Of a stretch of DNA of 64,000 bases, positions 8,048-16,524 are shown piece by piece. Position 1 is the stretch's first letter; each line of letters begins with the position of its first letter. The position numbers were made by a program, and so were the translations under genes. The notes under the pieces were generated by a model. That model saw nothing but the letters and a program-made list of their open reading frames with translations, did no database searches and was not told the DNA's origin. Origin of the DNA: Ferrimonas kyonanensis DSM 18153 (GTDB lineage: Bacteria > Pseudomonadota > Gammaproteobacteria > Enterobacterales > Shewanellaceae); assembly GCF_000425405.1 (NCBI RefSeq), contig NZ_KE384365.1, forward strand, positions 143,594-207,593. Direction: 5' to 3'.

Positions 8048-9082
8048 TCAGAAGTTATAACTCAGCATCAGGGTCACCAGGTTGGCCTCGCTCGACTCCC
8101 CCATCACCTGGGGCGGCAGAGTAAACTGGCCACTGCTGCCATTGCGGGCATCCGCCAACTGGTACTCCAGGTTGACCGACAGATTCGGCAACCAGTTATA
8201 GCGGACACCGGCAATGTAACTGGTGGACTCCAGCCGCTTCCAGGCCTGGGATACCATCACATAAGGCTGCCACAACTCCAGGTGCCAGGCAGCGGCCACG
8301 TAAGCGGCATGCTGCAGTTTGTCGCGCTCAAACTCGGCCCACAGCTCCCACTGATCAAACTCATAGCGACCACCGAGGGAGAACACATCCAGCGTGTCGG
8401 GATCACCCCCCACCTCAAAATCGGCATAAAAGTAGGTGAAATTGAGCAGGAACCGAGCGCCGTGCAGCTTGAGGTTGATGCCGGCCTGCACCTCGGTTTC
8501 GATCTCCAGTGTCGACGGCCCGAAATCCACATTCTCATGGTTATGACCGCCATAAAAAGGATGCAGCTGCAGCTGCAGTTCATCGCCGAGGCTGTAGTTG
8601 TACAACAGGTCGATGCCATTAAAGGCGGTGATCCCCAGCATGGTGCCGTACACGTCGATGGGGGGCCGAGCCCAGGGGTAAGCGTTGCCCACGTAGTAGT
8701 ACTCCGAGGCCACAAACAGCGGCAGTCGCAACCGGCCACCTCGAGCCTCAAGATTGTCGGTCAACTGCCAGCCCAGATAGCCCCACTCAAACTGAGGATC
8801 GGAAAACGTATCCTGCGGCCGTTTCACCACCTGTGCCGACGCCCGCCACGAGTCACTGAGCTGAGAGTCCAGCTGCAACCCCACCGTGGTGTCACAATCG
8901 AAGCACCAGTCATCATCGAAGCGACGGTGAATGTACAGCGGCGTGGCGTTGTCGCTCTTGGCCGCCGACACCGAGGCAAATCCCGACAGCACCAGGTAAT
9001 CATCCCATAAGGCGATGCCCGCCCAGGCCGGTCCGGCAACCAGTCCCAAGGCCATCATCAACACAACGTTTGCTGCTCTCAT
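8048..9082 (-). CDS. Outer-membrane beta-barrel protein, porin-like
   Basis: Exported protein of 344 residues. It has a signal peptide of about 22 residues ending A-W-A, alternating hydrophobic strands with aromatic girdles, and a C-terminal phenylalanine after L-S-Y-N, the outer-membrane barrel signature. A CFDC pair lies near residue 60. I do not recognise a specific porin family. The start overlaps the stop of the upstream phosphate-binding-like gene by four bases (ATGA), so the two are one transcript. With the divergent histidine kinase this suggests an envelope sensing module. Specificity unknown. Confidence 0.75.
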   Translation of the reverse strand: MRAANVVLMMALGLVAGPAWAGIALWDDYLVLSGFASVSAAKSDNATPLYIHRRFDDDWCFDCDTTVGLQLDSQLSDSWRASAQVVKRPQDTFSDPQFEWGYLGWQLTDNLEARGGRLRLPLFVASEYYYVGNAYPWARPPIDVYGTMLGITAFNGIDLLYNYSLGDELQLQLHPFYGGHNHENVDFGPSTLEIETEVQAGINLKLHGARFLLNFTYFYADFEVGGDPDTLDVFSLGGRYEFDQWELWAEFERDKLQHAAYVAAAWHLELWQPYVMVSQAWKRLESTSYIAGVRYNWLPNLSVNLEYQLADARNGSSGQFTLPPQVMGESSEANLVTLMLSYNF

Positions 9083-9540
9083 CGACCCACTCCCTGTTCG
9101 ATATCGAGAATAATCCGCGCCCCCTGGGGCACCTGTTGCCGATCCACATAGGCGATGCCTCTTGGGTGGTCAGACAGCCACTGTAAGATGGCTTCGGAGG
9201 ACGCCTCCCTGATGGCGTCTGGTGGCTGCCCCTTGCCAGAAAACGCCATCCGCGCCCGGCGGCTGTTGATCTGGGGGATGGATTTATTCAGAAAGGATTT
9301 GTAGAAGGTCTGTTTTTCCAGGCTGCCCTCGGGCCAGTCCACCAATTCCACCTTACCAAAGGCCTCGATGGATCTCAGCTTGCCCAAGTACAACATTTTG
9401 GCCTTGCTTTCGCTGATGGCGGGCATGGCATCATTGAGGGTGATCAGCACATAATCGCCACACAGGCCAACGCCTGGCCACATCAGTGCCAATACAAGCA
9501 GCAGCCTCCGGCCACCAATTGTCCAAGGTGTTTTCATCAA
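9079..9540 (-). CDS. Small periplasmic phosphate-binding-like protein
   Basis: Exported protein of 153 residues with a signal peptide ending near G-L-C-G. The body (I-S-x-S-K-A-K-M-L-Y-L-G, W-P-E-G-S, Y-K-S-F-L, F-S-G-K-G-Q-P-P, G-I-A-Y-V-D) resembles the short PstS-like proteins of marine gammaproteobacteria, where G-I-A-Y-V ends the binding domain. It is about half the length of a full PstS, so it has one lobe or a reduced fold. No ABC transporter genes are nearby, so a sensory rather than transport role is more likely. Divergent from the hybrid kinase, 96 bases apart. Confidence 0.65.
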   Translation of the reverse strand: MMKTPWTIGGRRLLLVLALMWPGVGLCGDYVLITLNDAMPAISESKAKMLYLGKLRSIEAFGKVELVDWPEGSLEKQTFYKSFLNKSIPQINSRRARMAFSGKGQPPDAIREASSEAILQWLSDHPRGIAYVDRQQVPQGARIILDIEQGVGR

Positions 9541-9636
9541 CGCCCATCCTTGAGCAGCAAAATTGAGATTAGTTGCTAGGCTTTAGCTAACAGTATAGAA
9601 AGTTCTTCGACTTTTGCTGCTTGAGAAGGGATGCTC

Positions 9637-12348
9637 ATGGCCGTCAGTCTGTCTTTGCGTGCGAAAATCCGCCTGTTGGTGGCCATACCGGTGCTGTTCT
9701 GCTCCATCATCTTTGGCCGTTACCTACTGTGGCAATACCAAGAGCTGCAGGACTTAAAGCAGATTGACGAGCGCTATCAGCTGATCTCCGATTTTCAACT
9801 GGGCATGTGCACCATGGATCAATTGCGTCAGCAGCTGATTCTGGCTCCTTCGGTCACCCACATGGCCACCCTGTTGTCCGACGCCCAACTGGCCAGAACC
9901 CGACTCGGCGACCCCGCCTTCAGCACCCTGTTTGAAACCAGCAGTGGCGATTTGTCCCTGCACCTCGAAGAGCTGGAGATGTTGATCGGCAGCCTGCCGG
10001 ACCCGGCTCAGGGGCGGGATACCATCTGGGAATGGCTGACGCTGGTCAACGACTGGCAGATGGGCAGCCTGCGGCTGGTGGAATCCCTGCCGGTCGACGT
10101 AGAAAGCCGCATCGTCCGCGAAGGCATTCAAGCCTATAACCAACTGCTGTTTATGCAGGAGTATGCCCGCCAGGAGCAGGTGATCGTCAATGATGCCCTG
10201 CAACAGCAACACCTGCACCCGCTGATGCAGGCCCGGCTGGTTGAGCTGTCCTTGTTGCAACAGTCGGTTCTGGACAAATACCTGACCGTCTACGCCACCG
10301 AGGCCCAGATCAACCTGCTGTTGGATACCTTCACCGAAGCGGCGTTCACCTCGGGCAACGCCCTCAAGCAGCGATTGCTGAGCGGGGACTTTAGCGACAG
10401 CAGCGACCACAGCGCCACCGACAACCGCATGGAACTGCTCAGCCGAGTGCTGAACTCGGTACGCCAGGACATCGCCGCCACGGCGGCCTCGGCCTACGCG
10501 CACAGACAACAGAATTTCATCATCAATCTCACCATTTTGGTGTCGATGATGGTGTTGCTGATTTTAATGGCGATGCGCCTGTCCCGGCACCTTAACCGCG
10601 GCATCGAGGTGATCGGCACCACCATGAAAACCGTCGAGGAGAGCCGCGACTATGGCACCCGCATTCAACTGCCGGGCAACGACGAACTGACCCGCCTCGG
10701 CGCCACCCTCAACCGGCTGATTCAGGAGCGAGGCAGCTTCGAAGCCAGCCTGATTCAGGCCAAGGAAGAGGCCGAGCAGGCCAACCACGCCAAAAGCATC
10801 TTCCTGGCCAACATGTCGCACGAAATTCGAACCCCGCTGAACGGCATCATCGGCATGACCGACATCCTCAGTTCCACCAGCATGGACGGCGAGCAGATCG
10901 AGTACCTCAACACCATTCAAAACTCCTCGCGGGCGCTGCAGTCGATCATCAACGACGTGTTGGATCTGTCCAAGATCGAAGCCGGCAGCCTGGTGATCTC
11001 CCCCATCAAGACCAAGCTCAGCGAGCTGTTCTATGAAGTCGCCAGCGTCATCGCCCCCAAGGCAATGGAGAAACAGATTCAGTTCGATGTGGATTTCCCA
11101 CCGGATTTGCCGTCTCACGTGATGATCGACGGCCACCGACTGCGACAGGTGCTACTGAACCTGCTCTCCAATGCCGTCAAGTTCACCAACGACGGCGAGG
11201 TACTGCTGTCTTGTCAGGGCCAGCGGCAAGCCGACAACATGGTGATGCTGACCATGTCGGTCAGCGACACCGGCATCGGCGTCGACGCCGACAAACTGGA
11301 GGACATCTTTCACCCCTTTAAGCAGGAGGACGGCTCGACCACCCGCCAGTTTGGCGGCACCGGCCTGGGGCTGAGCATCTGCCGCCAGCTCACCGAACTG
11401 ATGGGCGGCGACATCGTGGTCTCCAGCACCAAGGGGGAGGGCAGCTGTTTCAGCGTTCGAATTTGCGCCGAAATCAATGCCAGTCCGGATGGGTATGGCA
11501 GCAACTTAAAGGGCACCAAAGTGCTGCTGCTCGACACCAACCTGAACTCGGCCAAACGCTACACCCGCGAACTCAACGCCTGGCACATGAGCGTCAACTA
11601 CGCCAGTCGCCTGCAGGATGCTGAAACCCTGCTGAGGGACCACGACCATCACCAGTTTGATCTGATGATGGTACGTTACTCCAGCCTGAGCGACGGCTTG
11701 AATGATCTCAACCAACTGCTGACCCTGAGCCACCAGCCACTGCCGGTATTGGTACTCAACGATCTGTCATCCGGACTCACTCTGGGACAGATCAACGCCC
11801 CGACCCAGATGCTGATGACCCCGGTCCGCGGCGAGCGGCTGGCCAAAAACCTGCTGAAGCTGCTGAGTCAGGTCAAGCAGCCCATCCCCCACACACGCAC
11901 TCCGAAACGGCGGGCCAGCGACGCCCCAGGGTACGCCAGGCACAGCCACGATGCCCACAATCAACTGCTGCTGGTGGAAGACAATAAGACCAACCAACGG
12001 GTGGCAGAAATCATCCTGAAAAAAGCCGGTTACCAGGTCACCGTCGCCGAAAATGGCCAGATCGCCACCGACTTGGTGCTAGAGCGGGAATTTGACATCA
12101 TTCTGATGGATTGCATGATGCCGATAATGGACGGGTTCGAGGCCACCCGGCAGATTCGTCAGATCGAGGAGGGGCACAAGCGCCGCCGCGTGCCCATCAT
12201 CGCCCTAACCGCCAGCGTCCTCGATGACGACGTTCGTGCCTGCTACGACGCTGGAATGGACTACTACGTACCAAAACCATTTGAAAAACAACAGCTTCTT
12301 AGCGCAATAAGCCGTCTCAATCCAGCCAATGCCGAGGCCGCCAACTAA
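9637..12348 (+). CDS. Hybrid sensor histidine kinase with degenerate and true receiver domains
   Basis: Membrane protein of 903 residues. Order: TM1 (about 10-30), a helical periplasmic sensor of about 250 residues that looks like a nitrate-sensor-type (NIT) four-helix bundle, TM2 (about 290-310), HAMP, then HisKA with H395 in M-S-H-E-I-R-T-P. The ATPase has an N box ([10 protein letters not shown]) and G boxes (D-T-G-I-G, G-G-T-G-L-G-L). A receiver-like domain without the phospho-acceptor follows (about 625-750), then a complete receiver with D825 in L-M-D-C-M-M-P. The start at 9637 is preferred because GAGAAGGG lies six bases upstream. The ATG at 9631 touches it. No separate response regulator is nearby. 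Confidence 0.88.
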   Translation: MAVSLSLRAKIRLLVAIPVLFCSIIFGRYLLWQYQELQDLKQIDERYQLISDFQLGMCTMDQLRQQLILAPSVTHMATLLSDAQLARTRLGDPAFSTLFETSSGDLSLHLEELEMLIGSLPDPAQGRDTIWEWLTLVNDWQMGSLRLVESLPVDVESRIVREGIQAYNQLLFMQEYARQEQVIVNDALQQQHLHPLMQARLVELSLLQQSVLDKYLTVYATEAQINLLLDTFTEAAFTSGNALKQRLLSGDFSDSSDHSATDNRMELLSRVLNSVRQDIAATAASAYAHRQQNFIINLTILVSMMVLLILMAMRLSRHLNRGIEVIGTTMKTVEESRDYGTRIQLPGNDELTRLGATLNRLIQERGSFEASLIQAKEEAEQANHAKSIFLANMSHEIRTPLNGIIGMTDILSSTSMDGEQIEYLNTIQNSSRALQSIINDVLDLSKIEAGSLVISPIKTKLSELFYEVASVIAPKAMEKQIQFDVDFPPDLPSHVMIDGHRLRQVLLNLLSNAVKFTNDGEVLLSCQGQRQADNMVMLTMSVSDTGIGVDADKLEDIFHPFKQEDGSTTRQFGGTGLGLSICRQLTELMGGDIVVSSTKGEGSCFSVRICAEINASPDGYGSNLKGTKVLLLDTNLNSAKRYTRELNAWHMSVNYASRLQDAETLLRDHDHHQFDLMMVRYSSLSDGLNDLNQLLTLSHQPLPVLVLNDLSSGLTLGQINAPTQMLMTPVRGERLAKNLLKLLSQVKQPIPHTRTPKRRASDAPGYARHSHDAHNQLLLVEDNKTNQRVAEIILKKAGYQVTVAENGQIATDLVLEREFDIILMDCMMPIMDGFEATRQIRQIEEGHKRRRVPIIALTASVLDDDVRACYDAGMDYYVPKPFEKQQLLSAISRLNPANAEAAN

Positions 12349-12365
12349 AAAAATGTGTGCCAGGG

Positions 12366-12393
12366 CTTGAAAGCCGTTTCCCCAACCCCATCT
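12366..12393 (+). promoter_or_regulatory. Sigma-32 heat-shock promoter of ibpA
   Basis: CTTGAAA (12366-12372), a 13-base spacer, and CCCCATCT (12386-12393) match the RpoH consensus for -35 and -10. Transcription should start near 12400, leaving a leader of about 80 bases. Confidence 0.85.
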
Positions 12394-12451
12394 AGTAAGT
12401 GTACCGGGCTGGTGCTCAATGGAGGCCAGTCCAAGGTACCGATACTTTCTA

Positions 12452-12478
12452 TTTGTTGCTCAATTGAGGACACACATT
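12452..12478 (+). promoter_or_regulatory. ROSE-type RNA thermometer over the ibpA ribosome site
   Basis: A hairpin pairs the ROSE motif UUGCU (12456-12460) with the Shine-Dalgarno AGGA (12467-12470). Pairs run C12461-G12466, U12460-A12467, C12459-G12468, with G12458 bulged, then U12457-G12469, U12456-A12470, G12455-C12471 and U12454-A12472. A bulged G opposite the Shine-Dalgarno is the hallmark of ROSE elements on ibpA-class genes. Expected to block translation at low temperature and melt on heating. Confidence 0.75.
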
Positions 12479-12919
12479 ATGCGTAGTTTTGATCTTGCCC
12501 CCCTGTACAAATCCGCCATCGGTTTCGAGCGTTTCGCCAAGTTAATGGACGAAGCCCAGCGCAGTGAAAACCAGAATGGCTACCCCCCATATAACATTGA
12601 ATTGGTAGAGGAAAACCACTACCGAATCACCATGGCCGTGGCCGGATTTGCCGATCATGAACTGGCCATTGAAGTCGAGGGAGATACCCTACGCATCGAT
12701 GGTACCAAGGCCAAAACCGAACAGAGCCGCCACTTCCTGCACCAAGGCATTGCCGAGCGCAACTTTAAGCGCCGCTTCAAGCTGGCCGACCACGTACAGG
12801 TCAGCAACGCCAATATGGAACACGGCCTGCTGCACGTGGATCTGGTGCAGGAGATTCCGGAAGCGATGAAACCGAAAAAGATCGCCATCAAGCAGCAAGG
12901 TCGTCTGGTTGACGCCTAA
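12479..12919 (+). CDS. ibpA: Small heat-shock protein, Hsp20/IbpA family
   Basis: Holdase chaperone of 146 residues. It binds unfolding proteins and hands them to ClpB/DnaK. The N terminus M-R-S-F-D-L-x-P-L-Y-x-S-x-I-G-F is the IbpA signature. The alpha-crystallin domain follows (about 35-125), with A-V-A-G-F near residue 57 and F-K-R-R-F-K-L-A near residue 100. The C terminus lacks a clear I-x-I but has K-K-I-A-I-K. The ATG at 12479 has AGGA eight bases upstream. Controlled by a sigma-32 promoter and an RNA thermometer. Confidence 0.95.
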   Translation: MRSFDLAPLYKSAIGFERFAKLMDEAQRSENQNGYPPYNIELVEENHYRITMAVAGFADHELAIEVEGDTLRIDGTKAKTEQSRHFLHQGIAERNFKRRFKLADHVQVSNANMEHGLLHVDLVQEIPEAMKPKKIAIKQQGRLVDA

Positions 12920-12930
12920 AACCTGACCCC

Positions 12931-12960
12931 ATCGGGGCCGCTCCTCCCTGCGGCCCCGAT
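12931..12960 (+). terminator. Strong hairpin after ibpA, no T-tract
   Basis: Perfect 11-base stem ATCGGGGCCGC / GCGGCCCCGAT with an eight-base loop, 11 bases after the ibpA stop. No T run follows, so it may stabilise the 3' end or need Rho rather than act as a classic terminator. Confidence 0.4.
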
Positions 12961-13026
12961 AAGAAGGCTCACCCCAACCCCCGCCATTTGCAGCCACAAC
13001 CACAAGTTTCCACCTCAATTCCCCTT

Positions 13027-13073
13027 TGTCTGTCAGACATCTATTTATCTCTGTGCCCTAAGGGAACTATAAT
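13027..13073 (+). promoter_or_regulatory. Putative rpiA promoter with upstream palindrome
   Basis: A perfect TATAAT lies at 13068-13073, 27 bases before the rpiA ATG. No strong -35 box is seen. A perfect inverted repeat TGTCTG-T-CAGACA (13027-13039) lies just above the -35 position and could be an operator. Confidence 0.45.
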
Positions 13074-13100
13074 TCGGGCAAACTTCCTGGAGATTGCCCC

Positions 13101-13757
13101 ATGACACAAGACGAAATGAAAAAGGCCGCTGGCTGGGCCGCACTTGAATACGTAGAAGATGGCAGCATTGTCGGCGTAGGCACCGGCTCAACCGTCAACC
13201 ACTTCATTGATGCCCTGGCCACCAAAAAATCCAGCATCGAAGGTGCGGTGTCCAGCTCCGAAGCCTCCACCGCCAAGATGAAAGCCCTCGGCATTCCGGT
13301 GTTTGACCTCAACAGCGTCGATGAACTGTCGGTCTATGTGGATGGCGCCGATGAGATCAATCCGCACATGGCAATGATCAAGGGCGGCGGCGCCGCCCTG
13401 ACCCGGGAGAAGATCGTGGCCGCCGTGGCCAAAACCTTCGTCTGCATCGCCGATGGCAGCAAACAAGTGGACATTCTTGGCGACTTCCCTCTGCCGGTGG
13501 AAGTGATTCCCATGGCCCGCAGCTACGTCGCCCGCGAGATCGTTAAGCTGGGCGGTGACCCTGTGTACCGCGAAGGCGTCATCACCGACAACGGCAACAT
13601 CATTCTCGATGTGTACAACATGAAGATCATGGAGCCGGCCAAGCTGGAAACCCAGCTGAATGCCATCGTCGGCGTGGTGACCAACGGTCTGTTTGCCGAC
13701 CGCGGCGCCGACGTGCTGCTGCTGGGCACTCCGGAAGGGGTCAAGACCATCAAGTAA
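13101..13757 (+). CDS. rpiA: Ribose-5-phosphate isomerase A
   Basis: Cytoplasmic enzyme of 218 residues, the usual length. It interconverts ribose-5-phosphate and ribulose-5-phosphate in the pentose phosphate pathway. Motifs: G-V-G-T-G-S-T-V phosphate loop near residue 25, D-G-A-D-E near 82, K-G-G-G-A-A-L-x-R-E-K near 95 with the catalytic glutamate, and the N-G-L-F end motif. GGAGA lies eight bases before the ATG. In E. coli and many relatives rpiA and serA are neighbours. Here four genes lie between them. Confidence 0.97.
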   Translation: MTQDEMKKAAGWAALEYVEDGSIVGVGTGSTVNHFIDALATKKSSIEGAVSSSEASTAKMKALGIPVFDLNSVDELSVYVDGADEINPHMAMIKGGGAALTREKIVAAVAKTFVCIADGSKQVDILGDFPLPVEVIPMARSYVAREIVKLGGDPVYREGVITDNGNIILDVYNMKIMEPAKLETQLNAIVGVVTNGLFADRGADVLLLGTPEGVKTIK

Positions 13758-13850
13758 GCTCGAGCCGGTCACCTTCTGGGTGATCGGCTGCCACCCCCTC
13801 ACCGTAAACGGTTATGGAATCCCGTTTTCAGGTCTACAAGGAAGATTGCG

Positions 13851-14399
13851 ATGCGCACCCTAGTTTGTACCCTGGCTTTGCTTGCCAGCTTCAGTGTTAC
13901 CGCCGCCAGCTGTCCGGACTGGCTCAACGTCAATAAACGCCGCCTGCACGACAAGGAGATGGTCAACCTGTGTGACCTGACCGCCGGCAAGCCGGTACTT
14001 ATCGTCAATACCGCCAGCAACTGCGGCTACACTCCCCAGTTTAAACAGCTGGAATCGCTGCACAAACAATACGCCGATCAGGGCCTGGTGGTCATAGGCT
14101 TTCCCTCCGATGACTTCTTTCAGGAAGAGGATGACGAAGCCAAGACCGCCGAGGTCTGCTACCGCAACTACGGCGTCAGCTTTACCATGTTGTCGCCCAT
14201 CTCCGTTCGTGGCAGCAGCGCCGATCCCATCTTCAAGGAGCTGGCTCGCCAGGGCGGTTCGCCAAAGTGGAACTTCTACAAATACCTGGTGAATCCCGCG
14301 GGACAGGTGGTGGATTACTGGGCGCCGACCACCAAGCCGAACGATGTGAAAATCGTCTCCGAGATAGAGCAATTGATGCACCCGCAAAACAGCATCTAA
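13851..14399 (+). CDS. Exported glutathione peroxidase-family peroxidase
   Basis: Protein of 182 residues with a signal peptide of about 19 residues (ends V-T-A-A), so it acts in the periplasm. The catalytic cysteine (not selenocysteine) is C58 in N-T-A-S-N-C-G-Y-T. The W-N-F-Y-K-Y-L motif carries the catalytic tryptophan. The family's F-P-C-N-Q-F loop is F-P-S-D-D-F here, so the usual resolving cysteine and glutamine of that loop are missing. Other cysteines (in N-L-C-D-L and E-V-C-Y-R) might replace it. AAGGA lies upstream of the ATG. Followed by a clear terminator, so it is a single-gene unit. Confidence 0.88.
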   Translation: MRTLVCTLALLASFSVTAASCPDWLNVNKRRLHDKEMVNLCDLTAGKPVLIVNTASNCGYTPQFKQLESLHKQYADQGLVVIGFPSDDFFQEEDDEAKTAEVCYRNYGVSFTMLSPISVRGSSADPIFKELARQGGSPKWNFYKYLVNPAGQVVDYWAPTTKPNDVKIVSEIEQLMHPQNSI

Positions 14400-14412
14400 C
14401 CTCAAACAAACC

Positions 14413-14438
14413 GAGCGCCTTGACGGCGCTCTTTTTTT
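14413..14438 (+). terminator. Intrinsic terminator after the peroxidase gene
   Basis: Stem GAGCGCC / GGCGCTC with loop TTGAC and seven T. Confidence 0.88.
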
Positions 14439-14447
14439 GGACGATGA

Positions 14448-14470
14448 TTAGACCGACCAATCAGTCGGCC
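14448..14470 (+). promoter_or_regulatory. Putative TetR-type operator before the aldehyde dehydrogenase
   Basis: Inverted repeat GACCGAC-N6-GTCGGCC (14451-14457 and 14464-14470, one mismatch) 23 bases before the ATG. Size and position fit a TetR-family operator, and a TetR gene is the second gene of the same unit, so autoregulation is likely. Confidence 0.55.
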
Positions 14471-14492
14471 AGCAATATATCGAGGAATCACC

Positions 14493-15929
14493 ATGACCGA
14501 GCAACAACTCAATCAAGTATCGGATGATCATCAACGGATGCTGGATCGGTTTGCCCAACAGCGCGCGGCGTTTCAGCAGATGCCCATGCCCTCGGTAGAG
14601 GCTCGAATCCACAGCCTGCAACGGCTCAAGGCCGCCCTACTCGCCCATAAGGATCGCCTCTGTGAAGCCCTGAATCAGGATTACGACGGCCGCAGTACCC
14701 AGGACACCCTGATCTCCGACATTCTGCCCTGCATCATGAACATCAAGTACAGCTGCAAGCGGCTAAAAAAATGGGCCCGCCCCGAGCGCCGTCACGCCGG
14801 CTTACTGCTGTCGCCGGCCAAGGTCGAGGTGCATTATCAGCCCTTGGGCGTAGTGGGTATCGTGGTGCCATGGAACTTTCCGGTAATGCTGTCACTGGGG
14901 CCGCTGATCACCGCCATTGCCGCCGGCAACCGGGCGATGGTAAAGCTGTCCGAATTCACTCCCCACACCAACGCCGTGCTGGTGCAGATGCTGGCCAGCG
15001 CCTTTGACCACGACGAAGTGGCCTGCATCGAAGGCGATGCCAAGCTGGCGGCGCAGTTCACCTCACTGCCGTTCGATCACCTGCTGTTTACCGGCTCCAC
15101 CAACATCGGCCGCCACGTCATGCACGCCGCCGCCGATAACCTGACCCCGGTCACCCTGGAGCTGGGAGGCAAGTCGCCGGTCATTGTCGGCCCGGACGTC
15201 GACATCGACAACGCCGTCGAACGCATGAGCTACGGCAAATGCCTCAATGCCGGCCAGATCTGTGTCGCGCCGGACTACGTGCTGGTACCCCGCGACAAAC
15301 TGGACGACTTTGTCAGCAGCTATCAGAAAAACTTCTCCTTGATGTACCCCAAAGGGGTCCACAGCCGCGACTACGGCTCGGTCATCAACGACCGTCAGTA
15401 TCAACGCCTGTTGGGACTGCTGGAGGACGCCACCGCCAAAGGCGCCACCGCCATTCCCTGCGCCGAAGGTCAGCACCGCGATGACAGCCGCCAGCGCCTC
15501 ACCACCCACCTGCTGCTGAACACCACCGAAGAGATGACGGTGTTGCAGGAGGAGATCTTCGGCCCGTTGCTGCCGGTGATCCCCTACGACAGCATCGACG
15601 ACGCCCTGGATTACATTCGTCACCGCCCTCGCCCATTGGCGCTGTACTTGCTCAGTTATGATAAAGTGCTGCAGCAAAAGGTCATCAGTGAAACCCACGC
15701 CGGCGGCATGTGCATCAACGACGCCCTGTTCCACGTCGCGGCAGACGACGCCCCCTTTGGCGGCATCGGCCCGTCTGGCATGGGTCATTACCACGGCATC
15801 GAGGGCTTCAAGACCTTCTCCAAGGCCAAAACGGTATTGACCCAGGGTAAGTTCAGCTCCGGCATTCTGATGCACCCGCCCTATGGCAAGTGGATTCAAA
15901 CTCTGATTTTTAAACTTTTCCTACGTTAA
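14493..15929 (+). CDS. Aldehyde dehydrogenase, coniferyl aldehyde dehydrogenase-like
   Basis: NAD(P)-dependent aldehyde dehydrogenase of 478 residues. The cofactor segment V-P-W-N-F-P is near residue 127. The catalytic glutamate is in L-E-L-G-G-K-S-P and the catalytic cysteine in N-A-G-Q-I-C-V-A-P-D-Y. The length, the Y-x-x-L-G-V-V-G-I-V-V-P-W-N context and the short hydrophobic C terminus fit the class 3-like group annotated as coniferyl aldehyde dehydrogenase. The true substrate is unknown; long-chain or aromatic aldehydes are possible. Transcribed with the TetR regulator that starts nine bases after its stop. Confidence 0.9.
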   Translation: MTEQQLNQVSDDHQRMLDRFAQQRAAFQQMPMPSVEARIHSLQRLKAALLAHKDRLCEALNQDYDGRSTQDTLISDILPCIMNIKYSCKRLKKWARPERRHAGLLLSPAKVEVHYQPLGVVGIVVPWNFPVMLSLGPLITAIAAGNRAMVKLSEFTPHTNAVLVQMLASAFDHDEVACIEGDAKLAAQFTSLPFDHLLFTGSTNIGRHVMHAAADNLTPVTLELGGKSPVIVGPDVDIDNAVERMSYGKCLNAGQICVAPDYVLVPRDKLDDFVSSYQKNFSLMYPKGVHSRDYGSVINDRQYQRLLGLLEDATAKGATAIPCAEGQHRDDSRQRLTTHLLLNTTEEMTVLQEEIFGPLLPVIPYDSIDDALDYIRHRPRPLALYLLSYDKVLQQKVISETHAGGMCINDALFHVAADDAPFGGIGPSGMGHYHGIEGFKTFSKAKTVLTQGKFSSGILMHPPYGKWIQTLIFKLFLR

Positions 15930-15938
15930 GGAGACGGG

Positions 15939-16520
15939 GTGAGCGCGTCGAAACGTCAACAAATTCTGGATGCCGCATTGGTGTTGTTTGTGCAACAGGG
16001 GTTGGAGGGCGCGGCCACGGCCAAGATTGCCAAGGCCGCCGGAGTCGCCACCGGCACCCTGTTTCACCACTTTGCCAACAAACAGGAGCTGATCTCGGCC
16101 CTGTACCTGCAGATCAAGCAGCAGATGGCCGATACTCTGCCGCCACTGAACGCCGAGGCTCGAACCCTGGAGATGGCCTCGGCCATCTGGCAGGGCGCCA
16201 TGAACTGGGCACTGACGCACCCGGATAAGATTCGCTTTTTGCTGGCCTATTACCAGTCGCCGTTTTTGACAGCCGAGGCCCGCAAAACCGCCAAGTTCGA
16301 GACCCTGGGCTTTGTGTTGGAGTTGCTGCAGATGGGCAGGAGGGAGGGCGTGACCGCCGACTATCCCGACGACCTGATGATGGAGGTGTGCCATACCCTG
16401 TTTATGACCAGTGCCGCCTACTTCATCGATCACCCTCAGCTCAGAGAGGATCCCGCTCACCAGCAGGCGGCCATGGCGATATTCTGGAATGCCCTGGCCA
16501 AGCCAGGACACCAGATCTAA
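15939..16520 (+). CDS. TetR/AcrR family transcriptional regulator
   Basis: Repressor of 193 residues. The N-terminal helix-turn-helix (about 5-50) reads I-L-D-A-A-L-x-L-F, then A-T-A-K-I-A-K-A-A-G-V-A-T-G-T-L-F-H-H-F, the standard TetR recognition pattern. The C-terminal part is the ligand-binding and dimerisation domain. The start is GTG at 15939 with AAGGAG five bases upstream. It probably represses the aldehyde dehydrogenase operon through the inverted repeat at 14448-14470. Confidence 0.93.
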   Translation: MSASKRQQILDAALVLFVQQGLEGAATAKIAKAAGVATGTLFHHFANKQELISALYLQIKQQMADTLPPLNAEARTLEMASAIWQGAMNWALTHPDKIRFLLAYYQSPFLTAEARKTAKFETLGFVLELLQMGRREGVTADYPDDLMMEVCHTLFMTSAAYFIDHPQLREDPAHQQAAMAIFWNALAKPGHQI

Positions 16521-16524
16521 GCCA

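Noticed and set aside
12479-12919. Earlier in-frame ATG (12419) as the ibpA start
   Set aside because: It lies within the thermometer leader. The ATG at 12479 has the Shine-Dalgarno, matches the IbpA N terminus and gives the normal length.
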